Assembly: GCA_023055505.1 (NCBI GenBank)
Contig: JALIRH010000145.1
Location: 1-64,000 of the forward strand
Length of the DNA stretch: 64,000 nt
Reading direction: 5' to 3'
From: Callipepla californica brunnescens
Taxonomy: Eukaryota; Chordata; Aves; Galliformes; Odontophoridae
The position numbers were made by a program, and so were the translations under genes. Each line of letters starts with the position of its first letter. Position 1 is the first letter of the stretch. Below, piece after piece: positions 10,126 through 23,050 of the stretch. A model generated the notes under the pieces. The model saw only the letters and a list, made by a program, of their open reading frames with translations. It searched no databases and had not been told where the DNA came from.

Positions 10126-13100
10126 GCCCCATAGCTGCCCCATAGCCTCGCCATAGCTTCCTCTTAGATGCCCCACTGCAGCCCCATAGCTGCCTCACTG
10201 CTGCCCCATCGCTGACCCACTACTGCCTCACTGCTGCCCCATAGCTTCCCAATAGCTGCCTCACCGTTGCCGCATATCTGCCCCATAGCCTCCCCACAGC
10301 CTCCTCACAGCTACCCAATAGCTGCCTCACTGGTGCACCATAGCTGCCCCAGAGCCTCGCCATAGCCTCATCATAGCTGCCCCACTGCTGCCCCATAGCC
10401 GCCCCATGGCTGTCTAATACCCGCCCCATAACTGCCCTATAGCCTCCCCGTAGCCTCCTCATAGCTGTCTCACTGCTACCCCATAGCTGCCTCATAGCCG
10501 CCCCATAGCCACCCCATAGCTTCCTCACTGCTGCCCCATAGCTGCTCCATAGCCTCCCCATAGCCTCCTCAGAGCTGCCCCATAGCTGCCCTATAGCCTC
10601 CTCATAGCTGTCCCACTGCTGCCCCATAGCTGCCCCGTGGCTGCCTCATAGCTGTCAAACTGCTGCCCCATTGACGCCCCATAGCTTCCTCACTGATGCA
10701 CCATAGCTGCCCCATAGCCTCCCCATAGCCTCTTTATAGCTGCCCCACTGCTGCCCCTTAGATGCCCAATGGCTGCCTCATAGCCGCCCCGTAGCTGCCC
10801 CACTGCTGCCCCTTAGCCTCCCCATAGCCTCTTCATAGCTGCCTCACTGCTGCCCCACAGCCGCCCCATGGCTGCCTCATACCTGCCCCATAGCTGCCTC
10901 ATAGCCGCTCCATAGCTGCTGCATAGGCTCCTCGGAGCTGCCCCATAGCTTCCTCAATGCGGCCCCAGAGCTGCCCAACTGCAGCCCCATGGTTGCCTCA
11001 TAGCTTTTCCATAGCTGCCCCATAGCCTCCCCATAGCCGCCCCATAGCTGCCTCACTGCAGCTTCATAGCTGCCCCGTAGTCTCCCCATAGCCTCCTCAT
11101 ACCTGTCCCATCGCTGCCTCTCTGCTGCCCCATAGTTGCCCCGTAGCCTCCTCATAGCTACCCCACTACTGCCCCATACCTGCCCCACTGCTGCTACATA
11201 TCCACCCCATAGATGTCTCACTGGTGTCCCATTGCCACCCCATGGCTGCCTAATAGCCGCCCCATTGCTGCCCCACTGCTGCCCCATAGCTGCACCATGG
11301 CTGCCTCATAGCTGTCCAATACCTGCCCTATAGCCTACCCATAGCCTCCTCATAGCTCTCTCACTGCTTCCCCATAGTTGCCCCATGGCTGCCTTGTAGC
11401 CGCCCCATAGCTGGTCCATAGCCTCCTCTTAGCTGCCCCACTGCTGCCCCATAGCCGTTTGATGGCTGCCCCATGGCTACCCCATAGCTGCCCCACTTCT
11501 GCCCCATAGCCTCCCCATAGTCTCCTCATAGCTGCCTCACTGCTGCCCCATAGCTGCCTCATAACTGCAAAACTGCTGCCCCATTGCCGCCTCGTAGCTT
11601 CCTCACTGATGCACAATAGCTGCCCCATAGCCTCCCCATAGCTTCCTCTTAGCTGCCCCACTGCAGCCCCATAGCTGCAGCACTTATGCCCCATAGCTGA
11701 CCCACTACTGCCTCACTGCTGCCCCATAGCCTCCCCATAGCTGCCTCACTGCTGCCCTTAGCTGCCTCAGTGGTGCCCCAGACGTACCCCATGGCTGCCC
11801 CATAGCCTCCCCATAGCTGCCTCACTGGTGCCCCAGATGTACCCCATGGCTGCCTCATAGCCGCCCCATAGCTGCCCCATTACTGCCCCATAGCCTCCCC
11901 ATACTTGCCCCATAGCTGTCTCACTGCTGCCCCATAGCCACCCCATAGCTGCCTCCCTGCTCCACCATAGCTTCCCTATGTCTGCCTCATCGCCACCCCA
12001 TAGCTGCCTCATAACCTCTCGATATCTGCTCCATAGCTGCCCCACTGCTGCCCCATACCTGCCCCATAGCCTCCCCATAGCCGTCCCATAGCTGCCTCAC
12101 TGCTGCCCCATGGTGCCCAATGGCTGCCTAATAGCCGCCCGATAGCCTTGCCACTGCTTCCCAATAGCTGCCCAATAGCTGCCCCACTACTGCCCCATAG
12201 CCGCTCTATAGCTGCCTCATCGGCTTCCCATAGCCTCCTCATAGCTGCCTCATTGCTGCCTCACTGCTGCCCAATAGCTGCCCCATAGCCTCCCCATAGT
12301 CTCCTCATAGTTGCCCCACTGCTGCCCCATAGACGCCCCATAGCTGCCTCACTGCTGCTTCATAGCTGCCCCATAGCCTCCCAATTGCCTCCTCTTAGCT
12401 GCCACACCGCTGCCCCAGAGCTGCTTGATAAGTGCCTCATACCTGTCCCATAGCTGCCTCACTGCTGCCCCATAGCCTCCTCATAGCCTCCTCATATCTG
12501 CCCCACTGCTGCTCCATATCCGCCCCATAGCTGCCCGACTGCTGCCCCGTAGCCTCCCCATAGCTGCCTCACTGGTGCCCCAAAACTGCCTCACTGCTGC
12601 CCCATAGCCTCCCCATAGCCTCCTCATAGCTGCCCAACTGCTGCCCCATAGCTGCCTCACTGCTTCCCCACTACTGCCCCATAGCCTCCTCTTAGCTACC
12701 TGATAGCTGCCTCACTTCTGCCCCTTACCTGCCCCACTACTTCCCCATAGCTGCCCCACTAATGCCCCATAGCTGCCCCATAGCCTCTCCTGAGCCGCCA
12801 CATAGCTGCCTCACTACTGCCCCATAGCTGCCCAACTGCTGCCTCATAGCTGCCAAACTACTGCCCCATAGCCGCCCCAAAGCTGTTTCAAATCTGCTCC
12901 ATAGCTGCCCCATAGCCTCCTCATAGCTGTTCTATAGCTAGCTCACTGCTGCCCCATAGCTGCCCCATAGCCTCCCTATAGCTTCCTCTTAGATGCCCCA
13001 CTGCGGCCCCATAGCTGTAGCACTAATGCCCCATAGCTGACCCACTACTGCCTCACTGCTGCCCCATAGCTTCTCAATAGCTACCTCAACGTTGCCACAT

Positions 13101-15600
13101 ATCTGCCCCATAGCCTCCCCACAGCCTCTTCATAGCTACCCAATAGCTGCCTCACTGGTGCACCATAGCTGCCCCAGAGCCTCGCCATAGCCTCATCATA
13201 GCTGCTCCACTGCTGCCCCATTGCTACCTCCCTGCTGCCCCATAGCCGCCCCATGGCTGCCTAATAGCCGCCCAATAGCTGCCCCACTGCTGCCCCATTG
13301 ATGCCTTATATCTGCCCGACTACTGCCACATAGCCACTATATACCTGCCCCATAGCCTCCCCATAGCCTCCTCATAGCTGCCCCATAGCTGCCCTCTAGC
13401 CTCCTCATAGCTGTCCCACTGCTGTCCCATAGCTGCCCCGTGACTGCCTCATAGCTGTCAAACTGCTGCCCTAAAGACGCCCCATAGCTTCCTCACTGAT
13501 GCACCATAGCTGCCGCACAGCCTCTCCATAGCCTCTTTATAGCTGCCCAACTGCTGCCCCATAGCTGCCTCACTGCTTCCCCACTACTGCCCAATAGCTA
13601 CCCCATAGCTGCCTCACTGCTGCCCCATATCTGCCCCACTACTTCCCCATAGCTGCCCCACTAATGCCCCATAGCTGCCCCATAGCCTCTCCTGAGCTGC
13701 CACATAGCTGCCTCACTACTGCCCCAACTGCTGCCCAACTGCTGCCTCATAGCTGCCAAACTACTGCCCCACAGCCGCCCCAAAGCTGTTTCAAATCTGC
13801 TCCATAGCTGCCCCATAGCCTCCTCATAGCTGCCCAACTGCTGCCCCATAGCTGACTCACTGCTAACCCATAGCTGCCCCATGGCTGCCTTATAGCCGCA
13901 CCATAGCTGCTTCACTGCTGCCACATATCTGCCCCATAGCCGCCTCATAACTGCCTCACTGCTGCTTCATAGCCGCCCCATAGCCTCCTCATAGCCTCCT
14001 CATATCTGCCCCACTGCTGCCACATAGCTGTCTTACTACTGCCCCATACCTGCCCCACTGCTGCTCCATATCCGCCCCATAGCTGCCCGACTGCTGCCCC
14101 ATATCTGCCCCATAGCCTCCTCATAGCTGTTCTAAAGCTAGCTCAATGCTGTCCGATAGCTGCCCCATAGCCTCCCCATAGCCTCCTCTTAACTGCCCCA
14201 CTCGGCCCCATAGCTGCAGCACTAATGCCCCATAGCTGACCGACTACTCCCTCATTGCTGCCCCATAGCTTCCCCATAGCTACCTCACCGTTGCCACATA
14301 TCTACCCCATATCCTCCCCACAGCCTCCTCAAAGCTACCCCATAGCTGCCTCACTGTTGCACCATAGCTGCCCCATAGCCTCTCCATACCCTCCTCATTG
14401 CTGCCCCATAGCTGCCCCATAGCTTCCCCACAGCCTCCTCATAACTGTCCCATTGGTGCCCCATAGCTGCCCCATGGCTGCCTCACTGGTGTACCATAGC
14501 TGCCCCGTAGACTCACCATAGCCTCATCATAGCTTCCCAACTGCTGCCCCATTGCTACCTCCCTGCTGCCCTATAGCTGCCCCATAGCTGCTCCATAGCC
14601 TCCCCATAGCCTCCTCATAACTGCCCCACTAATGCCCCATAGCTGCCGCACTAATGCCCCATATTTGACTCTCTACTCCCTCACTGCTGCCCCGTAGCCT
14701 CCCTATAGCTGCCTCACTGGTGCCCCATATCTGCCTCACTGGTGCCCCATAGCTGCCCCATAGCTTCCCCACAGCCTTCTCATAGCTGCCTCACTACTTC
14801 CTCACTGCTGCCCCATAGCTTTCTCATAGCTACCCCATAGCTGCCTCACTGCTGCCCCATATCTGCCCCACTACTTCCCCATAGCTGCCCCACTAATGCC
14901 CCATAGCTGCCACATAGCCTCTTAATAACCGTCCCATATCTGCCCCACTGCTGCTCCATTGCCTCCCCATAACCTCCTCATAGCTGACCCATAGCTGCCC
15001 CATAGCTACCTCACTGCTGCCCCATACGTGCCCCATGGCTGCCTAATTCCCGCCCCATAGCTGCCCCACTGCTGCCTTATATCTGCCCAACTACTGCCAC
15101 ATAGGCGCTCTATAGCTGCCCCATAGCCTCCCCTTAGCCTCCTCATAGCTGCCCCATAGCTAGCTCTCTGCTGCCACATAGCTTCCCCATAGCCTCCTCA
15201 TAGCTGTCCCACTGCTGCCCCATAGCTGCCAAAATGCTGCCCCAAAGCCGCCCCATAGCTTCCTCACTGATGCACCATAGCTGCCCCATAGCCTCCCATA
15301 GCCTCCTTATAGCTGCCTCACTGCTACTCCATAGCTCCATCACTGCTTCCTCATAGCTGCCCCACTACTGCCTCATAGCTGCTTGATGGCTGCCTAATAG
15401 CCGCCCCATACCTGCCCCACTGTTGCCCCATAACTGCCCCATGGCTACCCTTAGAGCTGCCCCACTTCTGTCCCATAGCTGCCCCATAGCTGCCCCACTG
15501 CTGCCCCGTGGCTGCCTCATTTCTGCCCCATACCTGCCTTACTGCAGCCCCATAGCCACCCCATAGCTGCCTCATATCCTCCCCATAGCCTCCTCATAGA
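10126..15600. repeat. 11-bp GC-rich minisatellite, left block
   Basis: About 5.5 kb of imperfect 11-bp units such as GCTGCCCCATA, GCTGCCTCACT and GCCTCCCCATA. Three units make 33 bp, so the minus strand has long open frames of 11-residue repeats rich in Trp and Gly (GQLWGSSEAAM). They occur in all three minus frames because the unit lacks stop triplets on that strand, and I do not call them genes. The left edge cuts ERV pol; the right edge meets the SGF29 promoter. No other gene is visible. Confidence 0.93.
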
Positions 15601-16041
15601 TGTTACAAGTGCTAGGGGAAAAAAGAGAGCGCCGCGCGGCCCCGGAATCCTGCCCCGCCCCTCCCCCGCTGCCGCTGCCGCTGCCGCTGCCCCTGCCCAG
15701 TCCCACCCCCAAAGCTCACAGTGCCTCCCGTACAGCCGCCGCCGCCGCTCCAACGTGCGGTTTCCGCGGCAACGGAGCCGCCGCCGCCGCCGCCGCTCCA
15801 ACGCGCGGTTTCCGCAGTTTCCGCAGTTTCCGCGGTTCCCACGGCAACGGAGCCGCCGCCGCCGCCGCTCCAACGCGCGGTTTCCGCGGTTTCCGCGGCG
15901 CCGCCACCGCCGCCGCCATAGTACTCCACCGCTCCGTTCATCTGCGGGGGGGGGGGGGACTTCCGTTTCCGGCTTCCGGGACCGGCGCACGCGTAGTGCT
16001 ATTCCCAGAGCCGCGCGCAGTGGGGGTGGGGCTGTTCGGCC
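15600..16041 (+). promoter_or_regulatory. CpG-rich promoter of SGF29
   Basis: A sharp change to CpG-rich sequence just before SGF29 exon 1. It holds GCC triplet runs, repeated ACGCGCGGTTTCCGC-type units (15750-15905) and CTTCCG/CTTCCGG ETS-like sites at about 15959-15980. Two places (15760-15773 and 15835-15848) pair GTTTCC or GTTCCC with GGCAAC two bases apart, resembling an RFX X-box. Promoter function is inferred from composition and position. Confidence 0.65.
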
Positions 16042-16117
16042 ATGGCGTTGGCGGGGGGGGAGGTCGCGCAACGTGGAGCTCCTGGGGGAGCTACAGTGGC
16101 TGCTCGCGCACACGCAG
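16042..16117 (+). CDS. SGF29: SGF29 exon 1 (N-terminus), with a one-base frame shift in a G run
   Basis: SGF29 (CCDC101) is the tandem-Tudor subunit of the SAGA and ATAC acetyltransferase complexes that reads methylated H3K4. An ATG at 16042 opens MALAGG; after a run of eight G the adjacent frame continues SRNVELLGELQWLLAHTQ and meets a donor CAG|GTGGGA at 16117/16118. With one G fewer the exon would be 25 codons, the same length as the human start as I remember it, with about 13 of 25 residues the same. The extra G is either a real inactivating change or a homopolymer error. The 16p11.2 neighbour suggested at 38830 supports the call. Confidence 0.75.
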
Positions 16118-16435
16118 GTGGGAAAGGGGAGGGGGGGGAGGAGTGGGGTGGCGGAGGGAGAAGGGGGGAATAGGGTGTGGGTGGGGTGGGGCGGAGTTGG
16201 GTGAGGGACGGGGATGTGGGGCTGGGGTTGGGGCTAATGGGGCTCGATGCTCGGTTCTAAGTCCGGGTGCTCAGTTAGGGGTCTGAAGGCTCTGTTATGG
16301 GGCTGGGGCTGCAGATGTGGGGTCGGGGTTGTGGGTCCGGGGCCGTCGATGTGGGGGAGGGATCAGCCAGTCCTCATTGGTGGGCAACCATGGAAGGGGC
16401 GAGGACTCCAACAAAAGAAGCGGGGGGAAACCAGC
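16118..16435 (+). other. Start of SGF29 intron 1, G-rich unique sequence
   Basis: GT donor followed by very G-rich sequence (GGGG runs, GTGGGG units), still CpG-containing, then a short unique piece near 16380-16435 before the minisatellite restarts. I see no further exon. The G runs make G-quadruplex formation plausible downstream of the promoter. Confidence 0.5.
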
Positions 16436-19400
16436 AGCCCCACTGCTGCCCCATAGCCTCCTCATAGCTGCCCCACTGCAGCCCCATAGCTGCCCCATGG
16501 CTGCCCCACTGTTGCCCCGCTGCCACCCCATAGCCACCCCACTGCTGCCCCATAGCTGCCCCACTACTGCCTCATAGTGGCCCCATAGCCTCCTCAGAGC
16601 TGCCCGATAGCTGCCTCATAGCCACCAGATAGCCGCCCCATAGCTGCTCCATAGCCTCCCCATAGCCTCCTCATAGCTGCAACACTGCTGCACCATAGCT
16701 GCTCCATGGCTGTATAATAGCCACCCGATAGCTGCCCCACGGCTTCCCAATAGCTGCCCAATAGCTGCCCGACTACTGCCACATAGCCGCTCTATACCTG
16801 CCCAATAGCCTCCTCATAGCTGTCCCACTGCAGCCCCATACCTGCCCCATGGCTGCCCCATTGCTGCCACATAGCCACCCCACTGCTGCCCCATAGCTGC
16901 CCCACTACTGCCTCATAGCGGCCTCATAGCCTCCTCAGAGCTGCCCGATATCTGCATCGCTGCTGCCTTAGAGCCGCCCCATAGCTGCCCCACTGCTGCC
17001 CCATTGCTGCCTCACTGCAGCCCCATAGCTGCCAATGGCTGCCCCATAACCTCCTCATAGCTGCCCCACTGCTGCCCCATAGCCGCCCCATAGCTGCCCC
17101 ACTGCTAACTTATAGTTGCCCCACTACTGCCCCATAGCTTCCCCACTGCTGCTCCACAGCCGCCCCAAAGCCTGCTCATAGCTGCCCCACTGCTGCCCCA
17201 TATCTGCCTCATGGCTGCCTCATAGCCGCACCATAGCTGCCCCACTGCTGCCCCGTGTCTGCCTCATGGCTGCCTCATAGCCGCACCATAGCTGCCCCAC
17301 TGCTGTCCCATAGCTGCCCTATAGCTTCCTCGTAGCTGCCCCACTGCTGCCCCATAGATGCAAAATGGCTGCCTCATAGCCGCTCCGTAGCTGCCCCACT
17401 GCTGCCCTATAGCATTTCCATAGCCTCTTCATAGCTGCCTCACTGCTGCCCCACAGCCACCCCATGGCTGCCTCATACCTGCCCCATAGCTGCCTCCTAG
17501 CCGCTCCATACATGCCCCATAGTCTCCCTATAGCGTCCTCATTGCTGCCCCACTACTGCCCCATAGCTGCCCCACTACTGCGTTATTGCTGCCCCACTGC
17601 TGCCCCATAGCTGCCCCATAACGTCCTCATAGCTGCCCCATAGCTGCCCCATACCTGCCTCACTGCTGCCCAATAGGTGCCCAAAGGCTGCCTAATAGCC
17701 GCCCCATAGCTGCCCCACTGCTTCCCAATAGCTGCCTTATATCTGCCCGACTGCTGCCCCATAGCTGCCTCATAGCCTCCCCATAGTCTCCTCATAGCTG
17801 CAACACTGCTGCCCCATAGCCTTCCCATAGCTGCCTTAGCTGCCCCACTGCTGCCCCATAGCTGCCCCATAGCCTCCTCATAGCTGCCTCACTGCTGCCC
17901 CATATCTGCCCAACTTCTGCCTAATTGCTGCCTCACTGCTGCACCATAGCTGCCCTACGGCTGCCTCATAGTTGCCCCATAGCTGTCTCATAGCCACCCG
18001 ATAGCTGCCTCCATAGCCTTCTCGTAGCTTCCTTACTGCTGCCCCATAGCTGCACCGTGGCTGCCCCATAACTGCACCGTGGCTGCCTCATAGCCGTTAC
18101 ATATCTGCCCCATAGCCTCCCCATAGCCTCCCCATAGCTTCCTCATAGCTGCCTCACTGCTACCCCATAGCTCCCTCGCTGCTTCCCCATAGGTGCCCCA
18201 TGGCTACCTCATAGCTGCCCCACTGCTGTCCCATAGCTGCCCCATGGCTGCCTCATAGCCACCCCATAGCTGACCCACTGCTGCCTCATAGCCACCCCAT
18301 AGCTGACCCACCGCTGCCTCATAGCTGCTCCACTACTGCCCCATAGCTGCCTCACTGGTTTCTCATACCTACCCCATGGCTGCCTCATAACCTCACCATA
18401 GCTGCCCCACTACTGCCCCATAGCCACCCCGTCGCTGCCCCATAGCCTCCCCATACTTGCCCCATAGCTGTCTCACTGCTGCCCCATAGCTGCCCCATGG
18501 CTGCCTCATAGCCGTCCAATAGCTGCCCGACTACTGCCCCATAGCTGCCTCATAGCCTCCCCATAGTCTCCTCATAGTTGCCCACACTGCTGCCCCATAG
18601 CCTCCCCATAGCTGCCTTAGCTGCCCCACTGCTGCACCACATCTGCTCCATAGCCTCCTCATAGCTGACCCATAGCTGCTTGATAAGTGCCTCATACCTG
18701 TTCTATAACTGCCTCACTGCTGCCCCATAGCTGCCCCATAGTTTCCTCAGAGCCTCCTCATATTTGCCCCACTGCTGCCCCGTAGCTGCCTTACTACTGC
18801 CCCATACCTGCCTCACTGCTGCCCCATAGCTTCCCCGTCGCTGCCTCATAGCCGCCCCATTGCTGCCCCATGGCTTCCCAATAGCATCCTCAAAGGTGCC
18901 CCATTGCTTCCCCTTAGCTTCCTCACTGCTGCCCCATAGCTACCCCACTACTGCCCCATAGCCGCCCCGTAGCCTCAAAGCTGCCCCACTGCTGCCCCAT
19001 GGCTGCCTCTTTGTTGCCCCATACCTGCCCCACTGCTGCCCTGTAGCCACCCCATAGCTGCCTCACTTCTGCCCCATAGCTGCCTCATATCCTCCCCATA
19101 GCCTCCTCATAGATGCCTCACTGCTACACAATAGCTGCCCCACAGCTGCCCCATAGCTGCCTCACTGCAGCCCCACAGCTACTTTTTGTCTGCCTCAAAG
19201 ATGCCCCATAGCTTCCTCATGGCCTTCCCATAGTCTCATCATAGCTGCCCCACTGCTGCCCCAAAGCTGCCTTACTACTGCCCCTTGCTGCCCCAAGGCT
19301 CGCTTATAACTACACCATAGCTGTTTCACTACTGCCACATAGCTGCCCCATGGCTGCCCCATAGCTGCTCAACTGCTGCCCCATAGTCGCCCCATAGCTG

Positions 19401-20398
19401 CCCCACTGCTGCCCCATACCTGCTTCATAGCCTCCCCATAGTCTCCTCCTGCTACCCCACTGCTGCCCCATAGCTGCTCCATAGCCTCTCAAGAGACTCC
19501 TCATAGCTGCCCCACTTCAGCCCCATAGCCGCCCCATAGCTGCCTCACTGCTGCCCCATTGCCACCCCATGGCTGCCTAATAGCCGCCCCATAGCTGTCC
19601 CACTGCTGCCCCATAGCTGCCTTATAGGTGCCCCACTACTGCCACATTGCCGCTCTATAGCTGCCCCATAGCCACCCCATAGCTGCCCCCATAGCCTTCT
19701 CAATAGCTTCCTTACTGCTGCCCATAGCTGCCCCACTGCTGCCCCATAGCTGCACCGTGGCTGCCCCATAGCCTCCCCATAGCCTCATCATAGCTGCCTC
19801 ACTGCTACCCCATAGCTCCCTCGCTGCTTCCCCATAGCTGCCCCATGGCTACCTCATAGCTGCCCCATAGCTGCCCCACTACTGCCCCATAGCCACCCCA
19901 TAGCTGCCTCACTGCTCCCCCATAGCTACATTTTGTCTGCCTCAGAGCTGCCCCATCGCTTCCCCATGGCCTTCCCATAGCCTCGTCATAGCTGCCAAAC
20001 TACTGACCCATAGCTGCTTCACTACTGCCCCATAGCTGCCCAATGGCTTCCCCATAGCCACCCTATAGCTGCCCAACTACTGCCCCATAGCCTCCCCATA
20101 GCTGCCTCACTGCTCCCCCATAGCTGCCCCATGTCTGCCTCATCGCCGCCCCATAGCTGCCCCATAGCCTCTCGATAGCTGACCCATAGCTGCCCCATAG
20201 CCTCCTCATAGCTGCCTCACTGCTGCCTGATTGCTGCCTCACTTCTGCCCCATAGCTGCCCAATGGCTTCCTCATAGCCGCCCCATAGCTGCCCCACTGC
20301 TGCCCCATAGCTGCCTTATAGCTGCCCTACTACTGCCCCATAGCTGCCCCACTGCTGCCCAATAGCTGCCCCATAGCTTCCCCATAGCCTCCTCATAC
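16436..20398. repeat. 11-bp GC-rich minisatellite, right block
   Basis: The same unit family as 10126-15600 resumes directly after the SGF29 promoter segment, so the promoter and exon 1 sit as an island within one minisatellite field. It ends abruptly at CCTCCTCATACC, where a different satellite starts. Minus-strand Trp/Gly-rich open frames are by-products of the repeat. Confidence 0.93.
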
Positions 20399-22717
20399 CT
20401 TTCTTTTCTCTTATTCTGGCATTCTGACATTCTGACATTGTGACATTCTGAGATACTCTCATTGTCACATTGCAACATTGTTACATTCTAATATTCTCCC
20501 ATTCTGAACTTCTGGAATTATGACAACCTGCCGTTGTGACATTCTCCCATTCTGACATTATGACATTCTAATATTCTCACATTCTGAAGTTCTGGCATTA
20601 TGACAACCTGCCCTTGTGCTATTTTCACATTCTGACATTCTGACATTCTAGCATTGTGACATAGTGACATTCTGGAATTGTGACAACCTGTCATTCTGAC
20701 ATTCTGTCATTGTGATACTCTCACATTCTGCTATTGTGACATTCAGATATTTGGACATTCTGAAATTCTGGAATTGTGACATTCTGAAATTCTGGAAATG
20801 TGACAATCTGTCATTCTCACATTGTGACAATGCAAAATTCTGATACTGTGAAATTCTGACTCTCTCTCATTGTGACATTGTGAGATTCTCACATCGTGGC
20901 ATTGTGGCATTCTCACTTTCTCACGTTCTGACATGTTAACATTGTGACATTCTAACATTCTCTCATTGTGATTTTCGGCCATATTTATCATCTGACATTG
21001 TGACGTTCTGTCACAGTCATATGTTGTCATTGTGACATTCTATCTTCATGACATACTGATATTGTGACTTTGTGGCATTGTGATACACTGACATTCTGAA
21101 ATTGTGGCAATCTGTCATTGTGACTCTGTGACATTCTCCAATTCTGACATTCTCACATTCTAACGTTCTCACATTGTGTCATTCGGTCATTGTCATATTC
21201 TCACTTTCTGATATTCTCTCATTGTGATATCGTGACGTTGTGACAATTTGACATTCTGACATTAAGACATTCCGACATCATGAGATTCTCTCTTTCTCTC
21301 ATTCTGACATTTTGACATTGTGACATTCTCACTTTCTCATATTCTGCCATTCTGATATTCTGGCATTGTGACATTCTGAGATACTCACATTGTAACATTG
21401 TGACATTGTGACATTCTAATATTCTCACCTTCTGAAGTTCTGGCATTATGACGATCTGCCATTGTGATATTCTCACTTTCTGATATTATGACATTCTAGC
21501 GTTGTGACATAGTGAAATTGTGACATTGTGACATTCAGACATGTTGACATTCTGAAATTCTGGAATTGTGACAACCTGTCATTCTCACATTGTGACAATG
21601 CAACATTCTGATATTGTGACATGATGACATTGTGACACTGTGACATTCTGAAATTCTAACTCTCCCTCATTCTGACGTTCAGACATTCTCACATTGTGAC
21701 ATTGTAAAACTCTGACTCTCTCTCATGGTGACATTCAGACATTCACACATTTTGACATTCTGACATTCTGACATTCTGGCATTCTGACATTCTCACAATG
21801 TGTCATTCGGTCATTGTCATATTCTCACTTTCTGATATTCTCTCATTGTGATATTGTGACGTTGTGACAATTTGACATTTTGACGTGAAGACATTCTGAC
21901 ATCATGACATTCTCTCTTTCCCTCATTCTGACATTTTGACATTGTGACATTCTGAGATACTCTCATGGTGACATTGTGACATTGTGGCATTCTAATATTC
22001 TCACCTTCTGATGTTCTGGCATTATGACAATCTGCCATTGTGATGTTCTCACCTTGTGACATTGTGACATTCTAGCATTTTGACAATGCGTCATTCTGAC
22101 GTTGTGACATAGTGACATTCTGGAATTTGGAAAATCTTTCATTCTGACATTCTGTCATTGTGACATTCTCAGAATCTGACATTGTGACATTCTGATATTT
22201 TCACATTCTGAAATTCTGTAATCGTGACAATCTGTCATTCTCCCATTGTGGTATTTGTGACGTTCTTACACTGTTACATATTGATATTCTGACCTTGAGA
22301 CATTGCGACATTGTGACATAGTGATATTCTGTCATTCTGACATTTTGACATTCTCACATTCTCACTTTCTTACATTGTGACACTCGGTCATTGTGATATT
22401 CTCTCTTTTTCATCTCCTCTTATTGTGACTTTCTGACACAGTCATATTCCCTAATCTTGTAGTTGTGACACAGTGAAGGTTTGACATTCTGACATTAAGA
22501 CACTCTGACATCATGACATTCTCACTTTCTCCCATTCTGACATGTTGACATTGTTGCATTCTAACATTCTCTCATTGCTATATTCTGACATATTTCTATT
22601 CTGTCATTGTGACATTCTCTCACAGACACATGCTGCCATTTTGACATTCTATCGTTGTGACATTCTGACATTGTGACATTCTGAGATACTCTCATGGTGA
22701 CATTCTGACATTCTAAT

Positions 22718-23050
22718 TGTATGGGAACTGTTGAATCATGGCCTGAACCACTGATTGATCACCTGAGGCAAGCCCTGAGTCAGCTGCAGGGGCACAAGTG
22801 AGTGTGATTGGAAGGGGTGGAGTTTGACTCCACCTCTGCCAAGACCCCATTTAAGGGCTGACCTCCAGCAGGGAAGGTTCTCTTGTTAGAGATCCCTCCC
22901 TTTTGGAGTTATTAGCGAGCCTCGACCATCATCAAGGTGAGCTCCTCTCTTTTCTTCTTGTTTGTATACCATTTTCTTAAGCCTACCTAAAATATACCGC
23001 CTTTCGCACAATTTCCATGGAGTGCTTTTTTGGGGGTTATTTGCCCTATA
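22718..23050 (+). mobile_element. Solo LTR-like insertion with 5-bp target duplication CTAAT
   Basis: 333 bp of unique sequence breaking the satellite. It starts TGTATGGGAACTG and ends TTTGCCCTATA, with weak inverted ends (TGTATGGG against TATAGGG). CTAAT occurs at 22713-22717 and 23051-23055. It contains CATTTAAGG, a possible TATA-like element. It lacks coding sequence, so a solo LTR is the best reading, though the end is TA, not CA. Orientation is uncertain. Confidence 0.6.

Larger units (their letters stand above)
5696..10126 (+). mobile_element. ERV-L-like (class III) provirus, 3'-truncated
   Basis: An endogenous retrovirus inserted in CR1. Order: 5' LTR (5696-6236), primer site (6241-6258), membrane-protein leader ORF (6470-7054), gag-like ORF (7051-8127), protease (8323-8562), reverse transcriptase (8563-9540) and RNase H start (to about 10125). 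RNase H end, integrase and 3' LTR are missing because sequence changes directly into an 11-bp minisatellite. The RT motifs (DIANAFFSIPLA, LPQGW.HSPTICHG, YIDD) and a gag without zinc knuckles fit the ERV-L group. Several stops and frameshifts make it defective. Classification is by motif, not phylogeny. Confidence 0.85.

Noticed and set aside
10220..20480. Many minus-strand ORFs with GQLWGSSEAAM-like repeats
   Set aside because: They arise in all frames of the 11-bp repeat, have no start context or unique sequence, and change frame with each indel.
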